A stretch of DNA of 64,000 nucleotides from Jiangella endophytica. GTDB taxonomy: Bacteria; Actinomycetota; Actinomycetes; Jiangellales; Jiangellaceae. Position numbers and translations under genes: made by a program. Below, piece after piece: positions 16,782 to 25,399 of this stretch. Where the stretch lies: NCBI RefSeq assembly GCF_003427025.1, contig NZ_QVAI01000014.1, positions 156,979-220,978 on the forward strand, read 5' to 3'. The notes beneath the pieces are model-generated. The model was not told where the DNA came from. It worked only from the letters and a program-made list of their open reading frames with translations, and did not search any database. Every line of letters begins with the position of its first letter. Position 1 is the stretch's first letter.

Positions 16782-16823
16782 GTAATCGGTTGATTACTTA
16801 GACAGTAGTAATCGACTGATAAC
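16782..16823. promoter_or_regulatory. paired TetR operators between pump and regulator
   Basis: Site 1 is a perfect inverted repeat, GTAATC-GGTT-GATTAC (16782-16797). Site 2 is GTAATC-GACT-GATAAC (16808-16823), the same left half with one transposed pair on the right. Their centres are 26 bases apart and site 2 ends directly against the ATG of the TetR gene. Binding would block both the pump promoter and the regulator's own expression. Confidence 0.8.
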
Positions 16824-17411
16824 ATGTCAACCATGGAGACGAGACAGCGGCTCCCGGCGGCCGAACGGCGTGAGTCGATCCTGGCCGCGGCCAGCGTCGT
16901 GTTCGGCGATCGCGGCTACGCGGGCGCCACGACCGACCAGATCGCCACGGCCGCCGGCATCAGCCAGGCCTACGTCGTGCGCACGTTCGGCAGCAAGGAG
17001 ACCCTGTTCGTCGAGGTGGCCCGGCGCGCCGTCGGCCGCATCGAGACCGCGTTCCGCTCCGCCATCAGCGCCGACGACGACCGCACGGTCGTTCAGCGGC
17101 TGGGCCAGGCCTACCTCGACCTCATCGCCGACCGCGGCATCCTGCTGTCGCTGCTGCACATCTTCAGCCTCGGCAACGACCCCGCCATCGGCCCGGTCGG
17201 CCGCGAGGGGTTCCTCACCATCTACCGGCTGATCCGCGACGAGGCCGGGCTCCCGCCCGAGGAGGCCAGCCGCTTCCTCGCCGAGGGCATGCTGATCAAC
17301 ACCGTGCTCGCGCTGCAACTGCACGACTCCGACGACCCCGACGCCCTCGAGCTGGTCACTCAGGCCTGCGGCGGCGACCTCGGCCGCTTCCGCGCCCTCG
17401 CCGCCGGCTGA
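16824..17411 (+). CDS. TetR-family repressor of the DHA2 pump
   Basis: One-component regulator of 195 residues. The N-terminal HTH covers about residues 20-66 (RRESILAAASVVFGDRGYAGATTDQIATAAGISQ, quoted here only in outline, then YVVRTFGSKETLF). The C-terminal ligand domain is helical and variable. ATG 16824 touches the second operator and has no Shine-Dalgarno site, so the message may be leaderless; ATG 16833 is an alternative. Divergent placement and the shared operators indicate control of the MFS pump. A STAND-type regulator starts 4 bases after the stop. Confidence 0.9.
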   Translation: MSTMETRQRLPAAERRESILAAASVVFGDRGYAGATTDQIATAAGISQAYVVRTFGSKETLFVEVARRAVGRIETAFRSAISADDDRTVVQRLGQAYLDLIADRGILLSLLHIFSLGNDPAIGPVGREGFLTIYRLIRDEAGLPPEEASRFLAEGMLINTVLALQLHDSDDPDALELVTQACGGDLGRFRALAAG

Positions 17412-17415
17412 GCAG

Positions 17416-19869
17416 GTGATCGTCCGGCTGCTCGGCCCGTTCGACCTCACCGGTACCGACGGCGAGTCCCTTGCGGCCGGCGGCCCGCGAGCGCGGGCCG
17501 TTCTCGCGCTGCTCGCCCTCGACGCCGGCCGCTGGGTGGCGGTGTCGCGCCTCGTCGACGGCGTCTACGGCACTCGGTTGCCCGGCTCGCCCCGGCACGC
17601 GATCGAGGCCCAGGTGTCCCGGCTGCGCTCGCGCGGGGTGGCGGTAGAGCAGGGACCGGCCGGGTATCGGCTGGCGGTGTCCCCCGACGCTGTCGACGTG
17701 CACCGGTTCACGCGGCTGGCCGCGCAGGGAGCGTCGGCGCTGTCCGGGCCACACTCGTCGGGCGGAGCCGCCGCGGCGGCCGAACTGTTGCGCTCGGCCC
17801 TGGAGCTGTGGCGCGGCCCGGCCCTGACCGATCTCGCGGCGGCCCCGTTCGCCGCCCCTGCCGCCGCCGATCTGCAGGAGCGCCGGCTCGCGACCCTGGA
17901 GGACCTCGCCGAAGCGGAGCTGGCCCTCGGCCGGCACCGCGCGCTGACCGTGTCGCTCACGTCCCTCGCCGCCGCCGAGCCGCTGCGCGAACGGCTGCAC
18001 GGCCAGCTGATGCGAGCCCTGGGCGCCGACGGGCGCCGGGCGGAGGCACTCGCCGTGTTCGCCCGGCTCCGTGACCGCCTGGGCGACGAGCTCGGGGCGT
18101 CGCCGTCGCCGGAACTGGTCGCGCTGAACACGGCCCTCCTGCGCGACGACGTGCCGACGGTCTCGCCGCGGCCGCTGCCGGCGCAGCTCACCGGCTTCGT
18201 CGGGCGGACTGCCGAGGTCGCGCGGGTCCGCGAGCTGCTGACGTCCGGCCGCCTGGTCACGCTGACCGGGCCGGGCGGTGTCGGCAAGACCCGGCTGGCC
18301 TTCGAGGCCGCCGGCCCGGCCGATGACGTGTGCTTCGCCGATCTCGGCGCGGTGGAGGACGGCGCGGACCTGCCCGCAGTGCTGCTGGGCGCACTGGGGC
18401 TGTCGGCCACCGGGCTGTTCCCGATCCGGTCCGGGCCGGTCGACCCCGCCGAGCGCCTGGTCTCGGCCCTGGCGGACCGGCGGATCCTGCTGGTGCTCGA
18501 CACCTGCGACCGTGTCGTGACGGAGTTGGCCGTCCTGCTCCGGCGGCTCCTCGCGGCCGCGCCCGGCGTGCGTGTGCTGGCGACCGGCCGCGAGCCGCTC
18601 GGGCTCACCGGCGAGCAGGTCTGGCCGGTCCACCCGCTCCCGCCGGACGACGCCGACCGGCTGTTCGGTCAGCGCGCCGCCGCGGCCGCGCCGGCCCTCG
18701 TACCGGCTCTGCGCAGCGACGAGATCGGCACCACGGCCACGCCAGGCTCGGTCACCGGGCGGCCGCACCGTCCGGATGGTGCGGCCGACCCGGCGGCGAT
18801 CCGCCGGATCTGCACGGCGCTCGACGGGCTGCCGCTGGCGATCGAGCTGGCCGCGGCCCGGCTGCGCACCGTCGGCCTCGCCGAGCTCGCGGACCGCATG
18901 GACGACCGGTTCGCCCTTCTGTCCCGCGGCGACCGGACGGCCGCGCCCCGCCACCGCACGCTGCGCGCCGTCACCGAGTGGAGCTGGGACCTCCTCTCCC
19001 CCGACGAGCAACGGTTCACCGCCCGCGTCGCCGCGTTCCCGGGCGGGGTCACGGCCACGACCGCCGCCACGATCGACCCGTGCCCGGACGACCTGCTCGC
19101 CGGGCTGACCGAGAAGTCGCTGCTCCAGCGGACCGGCGACCGCTATCGCATGCTGTCCACCGTCCGCGAGTTCTGCGCGGCCCGGCTCCCCGCGGCCGAC
19201 GACATCCACGCGCGCCACGCGCGGACGTTCCTCGAGCTGGCCGAGGCGGCCGAACCTCACCTGCGCGGCCACGAGCAGCTGACCTGGCTGGCCCGGCTCG
19301 ACGCCGAGCACGACAACCTGGCCGCGGCGCTGCGGTGGTCGGCCGAGCACGATCCCGTCCTGGGACTGCGGTTACTCGCCGCCCTCACCTGGCACGGGCA
19401 TCTGCGCGGGCAGACCGGCGAACGCGCCGCCGTCGCGGGACGGCTGGCGGCCGCAACCGCCGCCCTCCCGGACCACCGCGAGGAGCACGCCCTCGCCGTC
19501 GCGACCGCGGCCGCGGGCGGGCCCGCCGCGGTCCTCTCTCCGCCGGGGCCGCCGCGCTCGCCGTACCTGCCGCTGATCCGCTTCATGTCCGAGGGCCCGC
19601 ACGGCGGCATCGAGTTCGCCGCCGACCCGTGGTCGCGCGCCTTCGCGCGGGTCGCCGCCGCCGTCGGGCACACGCTGGACGGCGAGCCGGCAGCGGCCGA
19701 GCGAGAGCTCACCGCCGCGCACGCGCGGTTCGCCGAGCTGGGCGACCGGTGGGGCCGGGCCGTCGCGCTCGAGCAGCTGGGCGCCGTCGAACCGGCAGGC
19801 GAGCTGTTCCGCGAACTCGGCGCGACGGCGGATCTGGCGCGGCTGGACGGTCTCGTCAGCGATCGGTGA
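17416..19869 (+). CDS. AfsR-like STAND regulator (BTAD and NB-ARC)
   Basis: Transcriptional regulator of 817 residues with the order winged helix (about 1-80), bacterial transcriptional activator domain (about 90-240), and an NB-ARC ATPase starting near 255. The P-loop LTGPGGVGKTRL is at about residues 283-294, and an LLVLDTCDRV Walker B-like strand comes near 360. It ends soon after one TPR-like stretch, whereas the related gene at 25.4 kb continues for another 240 residues with TPR repeats. The GTG start lies 4 bases after the TetR stop, so it is probably co-transcribed. Targets are unknown; no biosynthetic gene cluster is adjacent. Confidence 0.85.
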   Translation: MIVRLLGPFDLTGTDGESLAAGGPRARAVLALLALDAGRWVAVSRLVDGVYGTRLPGSPRHAIEAQVSRLRSRGVAVEQGPAGYRLAVSPDAVDVHRFTRLAAQGASALSGPHSSGGAAAAAELLRSALELWRGPALTDLAAAPFAAPAAADLQERRLATLEDLAEAELALGRHRALTVSLTSLAAAEPLRERLHGQLMRALGADGRRAEALAVFARLRDRLGDELGASPSPELVALNTALLRDDVPTVSPRPLPAQLTGFVGRTAEVARVRELLTSGRLVTLTGPGGVGKTRLAFEAAGPADDVCFADLGAVEDGADLPAVLLGALGLSATGLFPIRSGPVDPAERLVSALADRRILLVLDTCDRVVTELAVLLRRLLAAAPGVRVLATGREPLGLTGEQVWPVHPLPPDDADRLFGQRAAAAAPALVPALRSDEIGTTATPGSVTGRPHRPDGAADPAAIRRICTALDGLPLAIELAAARLRTVGLAELADRMDDRFALLSRGDRTAAPRHRTLRAVTEWSWDLLSPDEQRFTARVAAFPGGVTATTAATIDPCPDDLLAGLTEKSLLQRTGDRYRMLSTVREFCAARLPAADDIHARHARTFLELAEAAEPHLRGHEQLTWLARLDAEHDNLAAALRWSAEHDPVLGLRLLAALTWHGHLRGQTGERAAVAGRLAAATAALPDHREEHALAVATAAAGGPAAVLSPPGPPRSPYLPLIRFMSEGPHGGIEFAADPWSRAFARVAAAVGHTLDGEPAAAERELTAAHARFAELGDRWGRAVALEQLGAVEPAGELFRELGATADLARLDGLVSDR

Positions 19870-19903
19870 GCGGACGGTGAGCGACCCCGCCGACCCTTCC
19901 CTC

Positions 19904-20680
19904 ATGACACGACTCACAGGGAAGACGGCGCTGGTCACCGGCGCGTCGCGGGGCATCGGCCGGGCGATCGCGCTGCGGCTGGCCGGTGACGGCGCGACCG
20001 TCGCGGTGCACTTCGGCGAGCGCGAGGACGCGGCGAAGGACACCGTCGCCGAGATCGAACGGCACGGTGGCAGCGCGTTCGCCGTCCGAGCGAAGCTGGG
20101 CTCCGACGACGCCGTCGGGGCGCTGTTCGACGGGCTCGCGGCGGGCCTCGGGGAACGGCCCCTGGACATCCTGGTGAACAACGCCGCTTACGGCGACCTG
20201 GCGGCGCTGTTCCAGGGCAGCATCGAAGCCGTGACAGCACGGCAGATCGACGAGGTGTTCGCCGTCAACGTGACGGCGCCGCTGCTGATCATCCAGCGGG
20301 CGCTGCAGCTCATGCCGGACGGTGGCCGCATCGTCAGCGTCTCGTCGGTCTCCGCCCGGATGGCGGCGCCGTTCCAGCTCGCGTACGGCATGAGCAAGGG
20401 CGCCATCGAGGTGATGACCCGAGCCCTGGCCCACGAGCTCGGCGCCCGCGGCATCACCGTCAACGCCGTCGCGCCGGGCGCCACCGACTCGAACATCAAC
20501 GCGGCGCTGCAGGATCCGGATCTCCGCGAACGGCTCAGCGAGCTGTCGGCGCTGCGTCGCATCGGGCGGCCGGAGGAGATCGCCGACGCCGTCGGGTTCC
20601 TCGCCTCCGACGACGCGCGCTGGATCACCGCGAACATCGTCGACGCCAGCGGAGGCGCGTTCCTCGGGCCTATCCAATAA
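19904..20680 (+). CDS. short-chain dehydrogenase/reductase
   Basis: Classical SDR of 258 residues. The cofactor motif TGASRGIG is at about residues 12-19. NNAA is present near residue 95. The catalytic Ser and the Tyr-x3-Lys pair are visible in SSVSARMAAPFQLAYGMSK. The last strand motif DASGGAFLGP is typical of FabG-like enzymes. ATG 19904 gives the standard N-terminus MTRLTGKTALVTGAS; a GTG at 19877 would add nine residues. It lies 34 bases after the STAND regulator and could be part of that transcript. Substrate unknown. Confidence 0.88.
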   Translation: MTRLTGKTALVTGASRGIGRAIALRLAGDGATVAVHFGEREDAAKDTVAEIERHGGSAFAVRAKLGSDDAVGALFDGLAAGLGERPLDILVNNAAYGDLAALFQGSIEAVTARQIDEVFAVNVTAPLLIIQRALQLMPDGGRIVSVSSVSARMAAPFQLAYGMSKGAIEVMTRALAHELGARGITVNAVAPGATDSNINAALQDPDLRERLSELSALRRIGRPEEIADAVGFLASDDARWITANIVDASGGAFLGPIQ

Positions 20681-20737
20681 GCCGATATCCCGGTACATTT
20701 CAGACCGTCAGTGAGGCGGTCACGAAGGGTGCGGGCG

Positions 20738-22009
20738 ATGAGGCGAAGCGGCGTGGTCCTGACCGGAACGATCACCGCCGCGGTCGCCGCGGCAGCATTC
20801 GCCGCGCCGCCACCGACTCCGGCGGCGGCGAGCACGGCCGGCCCCGCGGCAGCGGCCGCGGCGGCGCCGTCACACAGCGAGAAGATCATCTTCGACGGCG
20901 GCGGCGACGAGGTCCTCAACGGGATCACGTACCACTCGTTCCGCATCCCGTCGCTGATCCGCACCACCGAGGACACCCTCATCGCGTTCGTCGAGGGCCG
21001 CGCCGCGAACAACCAGGACTTCGGCAACATCAACCTGCTCTACAAGCGCTCCACCAACAACGGCGCCACGTGGTCGCGGCTGTCCGAGGTCGTCGGCGCC
21101 GGGCAGGGCACCTGGGGCAACCCGACCGCTGTCGTCGATCGCGAGACCGGCACGATCTGGCTGTTCATGAACCACCAGCCGGTCGGGTCGCACCCGGTGA
21201 ACTCGTGGGACGACCGGCAGGTCTGGCTGTCGCACAGCACCGACGACGGCGTCACCTGGACCGACCCGGTGAACATGTCGGCGACGCTGAAGCCGCGCAC
21301 GCTGGCCGGCGGGCGCAGCTGGAACTGGGACGCCGTCGGGCCCGGGGTCGGCATCCAGACCACCGTCGACCATCCGGGCCGGCTGGTCATCCCGGCCCAG
21401 CACCGCAACATCTACAGCGACGACCACGGCCGGACCTGGCAGGTCGACGTCATGGAGACGGCGTCGGGCGCGGCGATGGAGCAGACCGGCGAGTCGACCG
21501 TCCTCGAGCTGGCCGACGGCCGGCTGTACCGCAACGACCGGCCCACCTCCGGCGTCTGGGAGACGGCGAAGCGACGCTGGGTCTCGACCGGCCGCATCGG
21601 CGCCGGGTTCACCGCGTTCAGGCCGGCCAGCTGTCTGCTCGACCCACTGAACGAGGCGTCGACGATGCGCTACAACAGCGACGCGCCCGCACGGCTCGCC
21701 TTCGTCAACTCCGCCAGCACCGAGACCCGCACGAGGATGCGGATCCGGGTGAGCGAGAACGAGGGCGCGACGTGGAGCTACAGCCGGCCGTTCTCGGACG
21801 CCCCGCTGCCCGGCGAGGGTGGGAACTACCGCGAGGGCGGCTACTCCAGCATCGCCAAGACCGCCGACTACCACGTCGGCGCGCTGATCGAGGTGAACGA
21901 GAACGTCGGGAGCAACTCCACGTCGCATCGCTCCATCGCGTTCCGGAAGGTCAACCTGCCGTGGATCCAGGCCGGTGTACGCGAACCCACCTGCGACGGC
22001 GGCCTGTGA
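20738..22009 (+). CDS. secreted exo-sialidase (GH33-like, BNR repeats)
   Basis: Predicted exported six-bladed propeller hydrolase, 423 residues. An Ala-rich signal peptide covers about the first 45 residues. The FRIP motif carrying the first catalytic Arg is SFRIPSLI (R69). Four Asp boxes are visible, at about residues 105 (STNNGATW), 167 (STDDGVTW), 227 (SDDHGRTW) and 339 (SENEGATW). This is the pattern of bacterial sialidases, which release terminal sialic acids from glycans. ATG 20738 is preferred; GTG 20711 would add nine residues. No sialic-acid transport or catabolic genes lie nearby, so a different sugar acid is possible. Confidence 0.85.
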   Translation: MRRSGVVLTGTITAAVAAAAFAAPPPTPAAASTAGPAAAAAAAPSHSEKIIFDGGGDEVLNGITYHSFRIPSLIRTTEDTLIAFVEGRAANNQDFGNINLLYKRSTNNGATWSRLSEVVGAGQGTWGNPTAVVDRETGTIWLFMNHQPVGSHPVNSWDDRQVWLSHSTDDGVTWTDPVNMSATLKPRTLAGGRSWNWDAVGPGVGIQTTVDHPGRLVIPAQHRNIYSDDHGRTWQVDVMETASGAAMEQTGESTVLELADGRLYRNDRPTSGVWETAKRRWVSTGRIGAGFTAFRPASCLLDPLNEASTMRYNSDAPARLAFVNSASTETRTRMRIRVSENEGATWSYSRPFSDAPLPGEGGNYREGGYSSIAKTADYHVGALIEVNENVGSNSTSHRSIAFRKVNLPWIQAGVREPTCDGGL

Positions 22010-22144
22010 TCCGTACCCGGTGATCCGCGGCCTGTGATCCACGGCCTGTGGTCAGCGGCGCGGTGGCCGGGCCGGCACGGCGCCGGGGCTGCGGTGAGCA
22101 CACCCCGGCTGCGCGAGCCGCCCGGTCGACCTCGCACGCGGTGG

Positions 22145-22229
22145 GCCGAGCTCACCTCCCGCCGGGCCGAACTCACACCCCGCGGAGCCGAGCTCACATC
22201 CCGCCGGGCCGAGTTCGCACCCCGCCCGG
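22145..22229. repeat. four 21-bp tandem repeats
   Basis: Units of the form GCCGAGCTCAC-TCCCGCCGG start at 22145, 22166, 22187 and 22208, with two to five differences between units. They lie in the 260-base gap between the convergent sialidase and LLM oxidoreductase genes. The last unit runs into the dispersed palindromic element at 22218. Confidence 0.8.
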
Positions 22230-22266
22230 CTGGGAGGGAGTCCCACCCTATGGGCGGGCACCGACA
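22218..22266 (+). repeat. dispersed nested-palindrome element, copy 1
   Basis: Outer arms CCCGCCC (22221-22227) and GGGCGGG (22252-22258) enclose 24 bases that hold a second, inner stem (TGGGA/TCCCA). The segment matches copy 2 at 57402-57450 in 45 of 49 positions. It ends 4 bases before the stop of the LLM oxidoreductase gene and could also act as a terminator there. Confidence 0.8.
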
Positions 22267-22269
22267 CGA

Positions 22270-23142
22270 TCAGAGCTTCTCGACCTGCGGGATGACGTCG
22301 GCACCGATGCGCTCGATCGCGTCCAGCCGCGGCACCGTCGGCACGGAGCCCACCGCGACCTCGACGCCGAGGTCCGCCAGTTGGCCGAGCTCGTCGATGA
22401 GCCGCTGCGTGTGCTCGCCGTTCTCGCCGACGTCGAGCACGTGGTAGACGGTCTTGGTGATCTCGTCGTAGTCGCGGCCGACGTCGGCGCAGTGCTGTCG
22501 CAGGACGTCGAGCTTGCGCGGCAGCTCTGGCGTGTTGAACAGGTTGCAGGCGTCGCCGTACTGCGCGACCAGCCGCAGCGTCTTCTTCTCGCCACCGCCG
22601 CCGATCATGATCGGCGGGTGCGGCCGGCTCAGCGACTGCGGCGAGTTCAGCAGCCGCTCGGCTTGCGTGAACCGCCCCTGGAACGGGCCCTCGTCGTCGG
22701 ACCACATCTGCAGCAGGTAGCGCAGCGCCTCCTCGAGCCGCTCGAACCGCTCGGACGTGGACGGGAACGTGAAGCCCAGGCCGCGGGACTCCTCCTCGTT
22801 CCAGCCGGCGCCGATGCCCAGGATGGCGCGCCCGCCGGACAGCACGTCCAGCGTGGTGACGGCCTTGGCGAGCAGGCCCGGCTCGCGGTAGTGGATGCCG
22901 GTGATGACGGTGAGCAGTTTGGCCTGCTCGGTGTGCGCGGCCAGGAAGCCGAGCGCCGTGTACGCCTCGAGCATGTCGTTCTCGGACGGGCCGACGCCGC
23001 GGATCTGGAAGAAGTGGTCCATGACCGCGACGTACTCGAACCCGGCCTGATCGGCGGTTCGGGCGACGGCAGCCAGCTCGCCGCCCAGCGCGGCGGGGCC
23101 GTTCGGCCAGGTGAAGTTGGGAATCTGCAGACCGACCTTCAT
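22270..23142 (-). CDS. LLM-class F420-dependent oxidoreductase
   Basis: Luciferase-like (beta/alpha)8 oxidoreductase of 290 residues, probably using coenzyme F420 as is usual in actinomycetes. Typical sequence includes the start MKVGLQIPNFTWP, FEYVAVMDHFFQI, GRAILGIGAGWNEEE and PHPPIMIGGGGEKKTLRLVA. The family oxidises or reduces small organic molecules; the substrate is not deducible. ATG 23142 begins directly at the first beta strand. A TetR gene faces it across 140 bases that contain a dense palindrome, so that regulator probably controls it. Confidence 0.9.
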   Translation of the reverse strand: MKVGLQIPNFTWPNGPAALGGELAAVARTADQAGFEYVAVMDHFFQIRGVGPSENDMLEAYTALGFLAAHTEQAKLLTVITGIHYREPGLLAKAVTTLDVLSGGRAILGIGAGWNEEESRGLGFTFPSTSERFERLEEALRYLLQMWSDDEGPFQGRFTQAERLLNSPQSLSRPHPPIMIGGGGEKKTLRLVAQYGDACNLFNTPELPRKLDVLRQHCADVGRDYDEITKTVYHVLDVGENGEHTQRLIDELGQLADLGVEVAVGSVPTVPRLDAIERIGADVIPQVEKL

Positions 23143-23212
23143 GACGTGATGGTTTCCTTCGCTCGGAGAGCCGCAGGTGAGGTGCTTCGCAGCGGAAGCG
23201 GTCGACTAAGGT

Positions 23213-23252
23213 GGAGGGATCCCTCCGTATCACCATACGGAGGGATGCCTCC
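23213..23252. promoter_or_regulatory. overlapping palindromic operators of the TetR regulator
   Basis: ATCCCTCCGTAT (23219-23230) and ATACGGAGGGAT (23235-23246) form a perfect 12-base inverted repeat with a 4-base spacer. On its left the 14-mer 23213-23226 (GGAGGGATCCCTCC) is itself a perfect palindrome, and on its right 23239-23252 is the same palindrome with one mismatch. Four GGAGGGAT-type half-sites thus lie within 40 bases, suiting cooperative binding by two TetR dimers between the divergent LLM and TetR genes. Confidence 0.85.
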
Positions 23253-23282
23253 GTTTGCAAGACGCTCGAGCGAGGTGACGGC

Positions 23283-23951
23283 ATGACGAACGCGGACGGC
23301 CCGGCCTCCGGCGTCGGCGCGACCACGCCCGGCGGCGGAGCGTCCGGCCGCGGCGCGACCACGCCCGGCGGCGGAGCGTCCGGCGAGGCGCCGTCCGACG
23401 TCTTCGCGCGGCGGCCGAAGCGCGCCGACGCCCGCCGCAACTACGAGAAGCTGCTCACCGCCGCTCGCGAGGCGTTCGCCGAGGCCGGGGTCTCCGCGTC
23501 ACTCGAGGACATCGCCCGCCGGGCCGGGGTCGGCATCGGCACGCTCTACCGCCACTTCCCCACCCGCCAGGACCTGTTCGAGAGCGTCTACATCGACGAG
23601 GTCGAGGCGTTGTGCCGCACCGCCGACGACCTCGCCGGCCAGCCGCCATGGGACGCGCTGGCCGGCTGGCTGCGCCGCTTCGTCACGTACACGGCCACGA
23701 AGCGGGCCATCGCCGAGGCGCTCAACCACGACTCCCCGGTGTTCGCGACCTGCCGCAAGGCGATCGACGCCGCCGGGCAGCCGTTGCTGAGCCGCGCCCA
23801 GAAGTCCGGCGACGCCCGCCCGGATGCCTCGTTCGACGATGTGCTGCGGCTGGTCGGCGGCGTCACGATGTACCCGTTCGCCGATCCCGCCCAGCTGGAG
23901 CGGGTCCTGACCATGGCGCTGGACGGCATCCGGGAGCGGCCGGAGGGCTGA
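23283..23951 (+). CDS. TetR-family regulator with repeated Gly-rich leader
   Basis: TetR-type repressor of 222 residues. The HTH occupies about residues 48-95 (RRNYEKLLTAAREAF, then DIARRAGVGIGTLYRHFPT). The C-terminal domain resembles those that pair with oxidoreductases. Residues 12-35 are two copies of GATTPGGGASGR/E, an unusual disordered leader ahead of the HTH, coded by an exact 33-base repeat. The start at ATG 23283 depends on a weak GAGG site; no alternative start lies between the repeat and the HTH. The operator upstream and the divergent LLM gene indicate the target. Confidence 0.87.
   Translation: MTNADGPASGVGATTPGGGASGRGATTPGGGASGEAPSDVFARRPKRADARRNYEKLLTAAREAFAEAGVSASLEDIARRAGVGIGTLYRHFPTRQDLFESVYIDEVEALCRTADDLAGQPPWDALAGWLRRFVTYTATKRAIAEALNHDSPVFATCRKAIDAAGQPLLSRAQKSGDARPDASFDDVLRLVGGVTMYPFADPAQLERVLTMALDGIRERPEG
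23316..23384 (+). repeat. exact 33-bp direct repeat, period 36
   Basis: Bases 23316-23348 are repeated without change at 23352-23384, inside the 5' end of the TetR gene. They encode two 12-residue Gly/Thr/Pro units, so the duplication keeps the reading frame. Confidence 0.9.
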
Positions 23952-23977
23952 TCACCGGCCCGGCCGCGACACCGCCG

Positions 23978-24370
23978 TCAGCGCGCGTCGTCCAGGTAGG
24001 CCTGGGCGACCTTCTTCGGCGCGCGGTCCAGCCAGGCCTCGACCACCAGCTCGACCAGCTCCGGCTCGTCGATGCGCTCCAACCGCACCAGCACCGCTGA
24101 GTACCCGTCGAAGTGCGGCGTGGTGAAGAAGACCTCCGGATCGTCGGCGAGGATCGCCTCCTTCGCACCGAGATCGGGCACCCACGCCCCGAGAATCGGC
24201 CCGGCCGGAGCGGCGTCACCCAGGGCGGCGATGTCGCCCTTGCGCAGCGGCCGCTCCCAGACGAACGACTTGTCGCGCACCCGCCAGCTGCGCAGACCGT
24301 CGCGACCGGTCTGCTCGGTCGACTCCGGCAACGCCGTCGCGATGCGGCTGACGTCGTCCCAGCTGCACAT
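23978..24370 (-). CDS. MmcQ/YjbR-family protein
   Basis: Small cytoplasmic protein of 130 residues in the MmcQ/YjbR (CyaY-like double-wing) family. Characteristic pieces are MCSWDDVSRIATALPES at the start, SFVWERPLRKGDIAAL, and a C-terminal WLDRAPKKVAQAYL. The family is thought to bind DNA through a winged fold but has no settled function. It is convergent with the TetR gene and separated from it by 26 bases. A second member of the family is encoded at 39.8-40.2 kb. Confidence 0.85.
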   Translation of the reverse strand: MCSWDDVSRIATALPESTEQTGRDGLRSWRVRDKSFVWERPLRKGDIAALGDAAPAGPILGAWVPDLGAKEAILADDPEVFFTTPHFDGYSAVLVRLERIDEPELVELVVEAWLDRAPKKVAQAYLDDAR

Positions 24371-24425
24371 GTGATCAACATAGACCCGCAGGACCCGGGT
24401 TGGACAGGGGCCGACTGCGCCGCTG

Positions 24426-25301
24426 TCAGGCCGGACGGGACCGGATGCTCTCGATGATCCGGTCGAACGACTTCTTCCCGTGTCCCTCCGCCAACTGCCG
24501 CGCGAGCAGCCCCTGGATCGGCGCGACGATGTCCGGTGCGACGCCCTGCTCGATGCTGGCCGTGACGATCACGTCCAGCGCGGACTTGTTGAACACGACG
24601 TCCTGCACGTCGGTGGTGTAGTCGCCACTGTCGACGAATGCGGCCGCGTACGTCAGCGAGCCGGTCATGGCCCTCAGCCAGTCCCCCGCCGACTCGGCGA
24701 ACTCGGCGGCGGTCACGCCGGCCGTCCCGACCATCGCCGCTCCGTGCAGGAAGCCGGCGAACATCGTGTACATGCCGCTCAGCAGCGCGAGGTCGTAGAG
24801 CGAGGCCAGCCCGGCGTCGGCGCCGAACCAGCGGCTGGTGCCGAGCAGGTCCAGCGTCGGCCGGTACCGCTGGAACGCCGCCTCGTCGCCGCTGTACAGG
24901 AACGCCGACGACTCGGTGCCGATCATCGGCGGCGTGGCCATCATGCCGCTGTCGACGTAGTCGATGCCCTGCCCGGCTGCCCACACGGCGAGCTCCCGGG
25001 CCTGCCGTGGTGTGCCGGTCGTGAGCTGGACGACCGTGCGCCCGGCCAGCTCCGTGGCGACCGGCTCCAGCAGCTCACGGGTCGCGGCATAGTCGAGCAC
25101 GCAGACCAGCACCAACGGACTGCTGGTGACGGCCTGCGCGACGGTGGCCGCGCGAGTCGCGCCCCTGGCGACCAGGTCGTCGGTACGCGACGGCGTGCGG
25201 TTCCACACCGTGACCGGGTGGCCGGCCTCCAGCAGCACACGGGCGATCTCGCGGCCCATCGCGCCGAGGCCGACGACGGTGACGGGATGACGGTCGGTCA
25301 T
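24426..25301 (-). CDS. NADP-dependent imine-reductase-like oxidoreductase
   Basis: Two-domain dehydrogenase of 291 residues related to beta-hydroxyacid dehydrogenases. The NADP motif VVGLGAMGREIA is at the N-terminus, followed by VWNRTPSRTDDL, where the Arg fits NADP preference. The inter-domain helix region YDLALLSGMYTMFAGFLHG resembles imine reductases rather than 3-hydroxyisobutyrate dehydrogenases, whose catalytic Lys is not evident here. ATG 25301 has an AAGGA site 8-12 bases upstream. An AfsR-like STAND regulator is divergent across 98 bases and may control it. Substrate unknown. Confidence 0.82.
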   Translation of the reverse strand: MTDRHPVTVVGLGAMGREIARVLLEAGHPVTVWNRTPSRTDDLVARGATRAATVAQAVTSSPLVLVCVLDYAATRELLEPVATELAGRTVVQLTTGTPRQARELAVWAAGQGIDYVDSGMMATPPMIGTESSAFLYSGDEAAFQRYRPTLDLLGTSRWFGADAGLASLYDLALLSGMYTMFAGFLHGAAMVGTAGVTAAEFAESAGDWLRAMTGSLTYAAAFVDSGDYTTDVQDVVFNKSALDVIVTASIEQGVAPDIVAPIQGLLARQLAEGHGKKSFDRIIESIRSRPA

Positions 25302-25399
25302 GATGACGTCCTTTCGTGGTTCGGTCCCGCCGAGCCTGCGTGCGGCCGCTTTCGAAACGCTCACGGTCGCCTCCCGAGCTGCTCGGCTAGCGTGGGGAC

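Noticed and set aside
22145..22229. CRISPR array in the four 21-bp repeats
   Set aside because: There are no spacers between units and no cas genes in the window.
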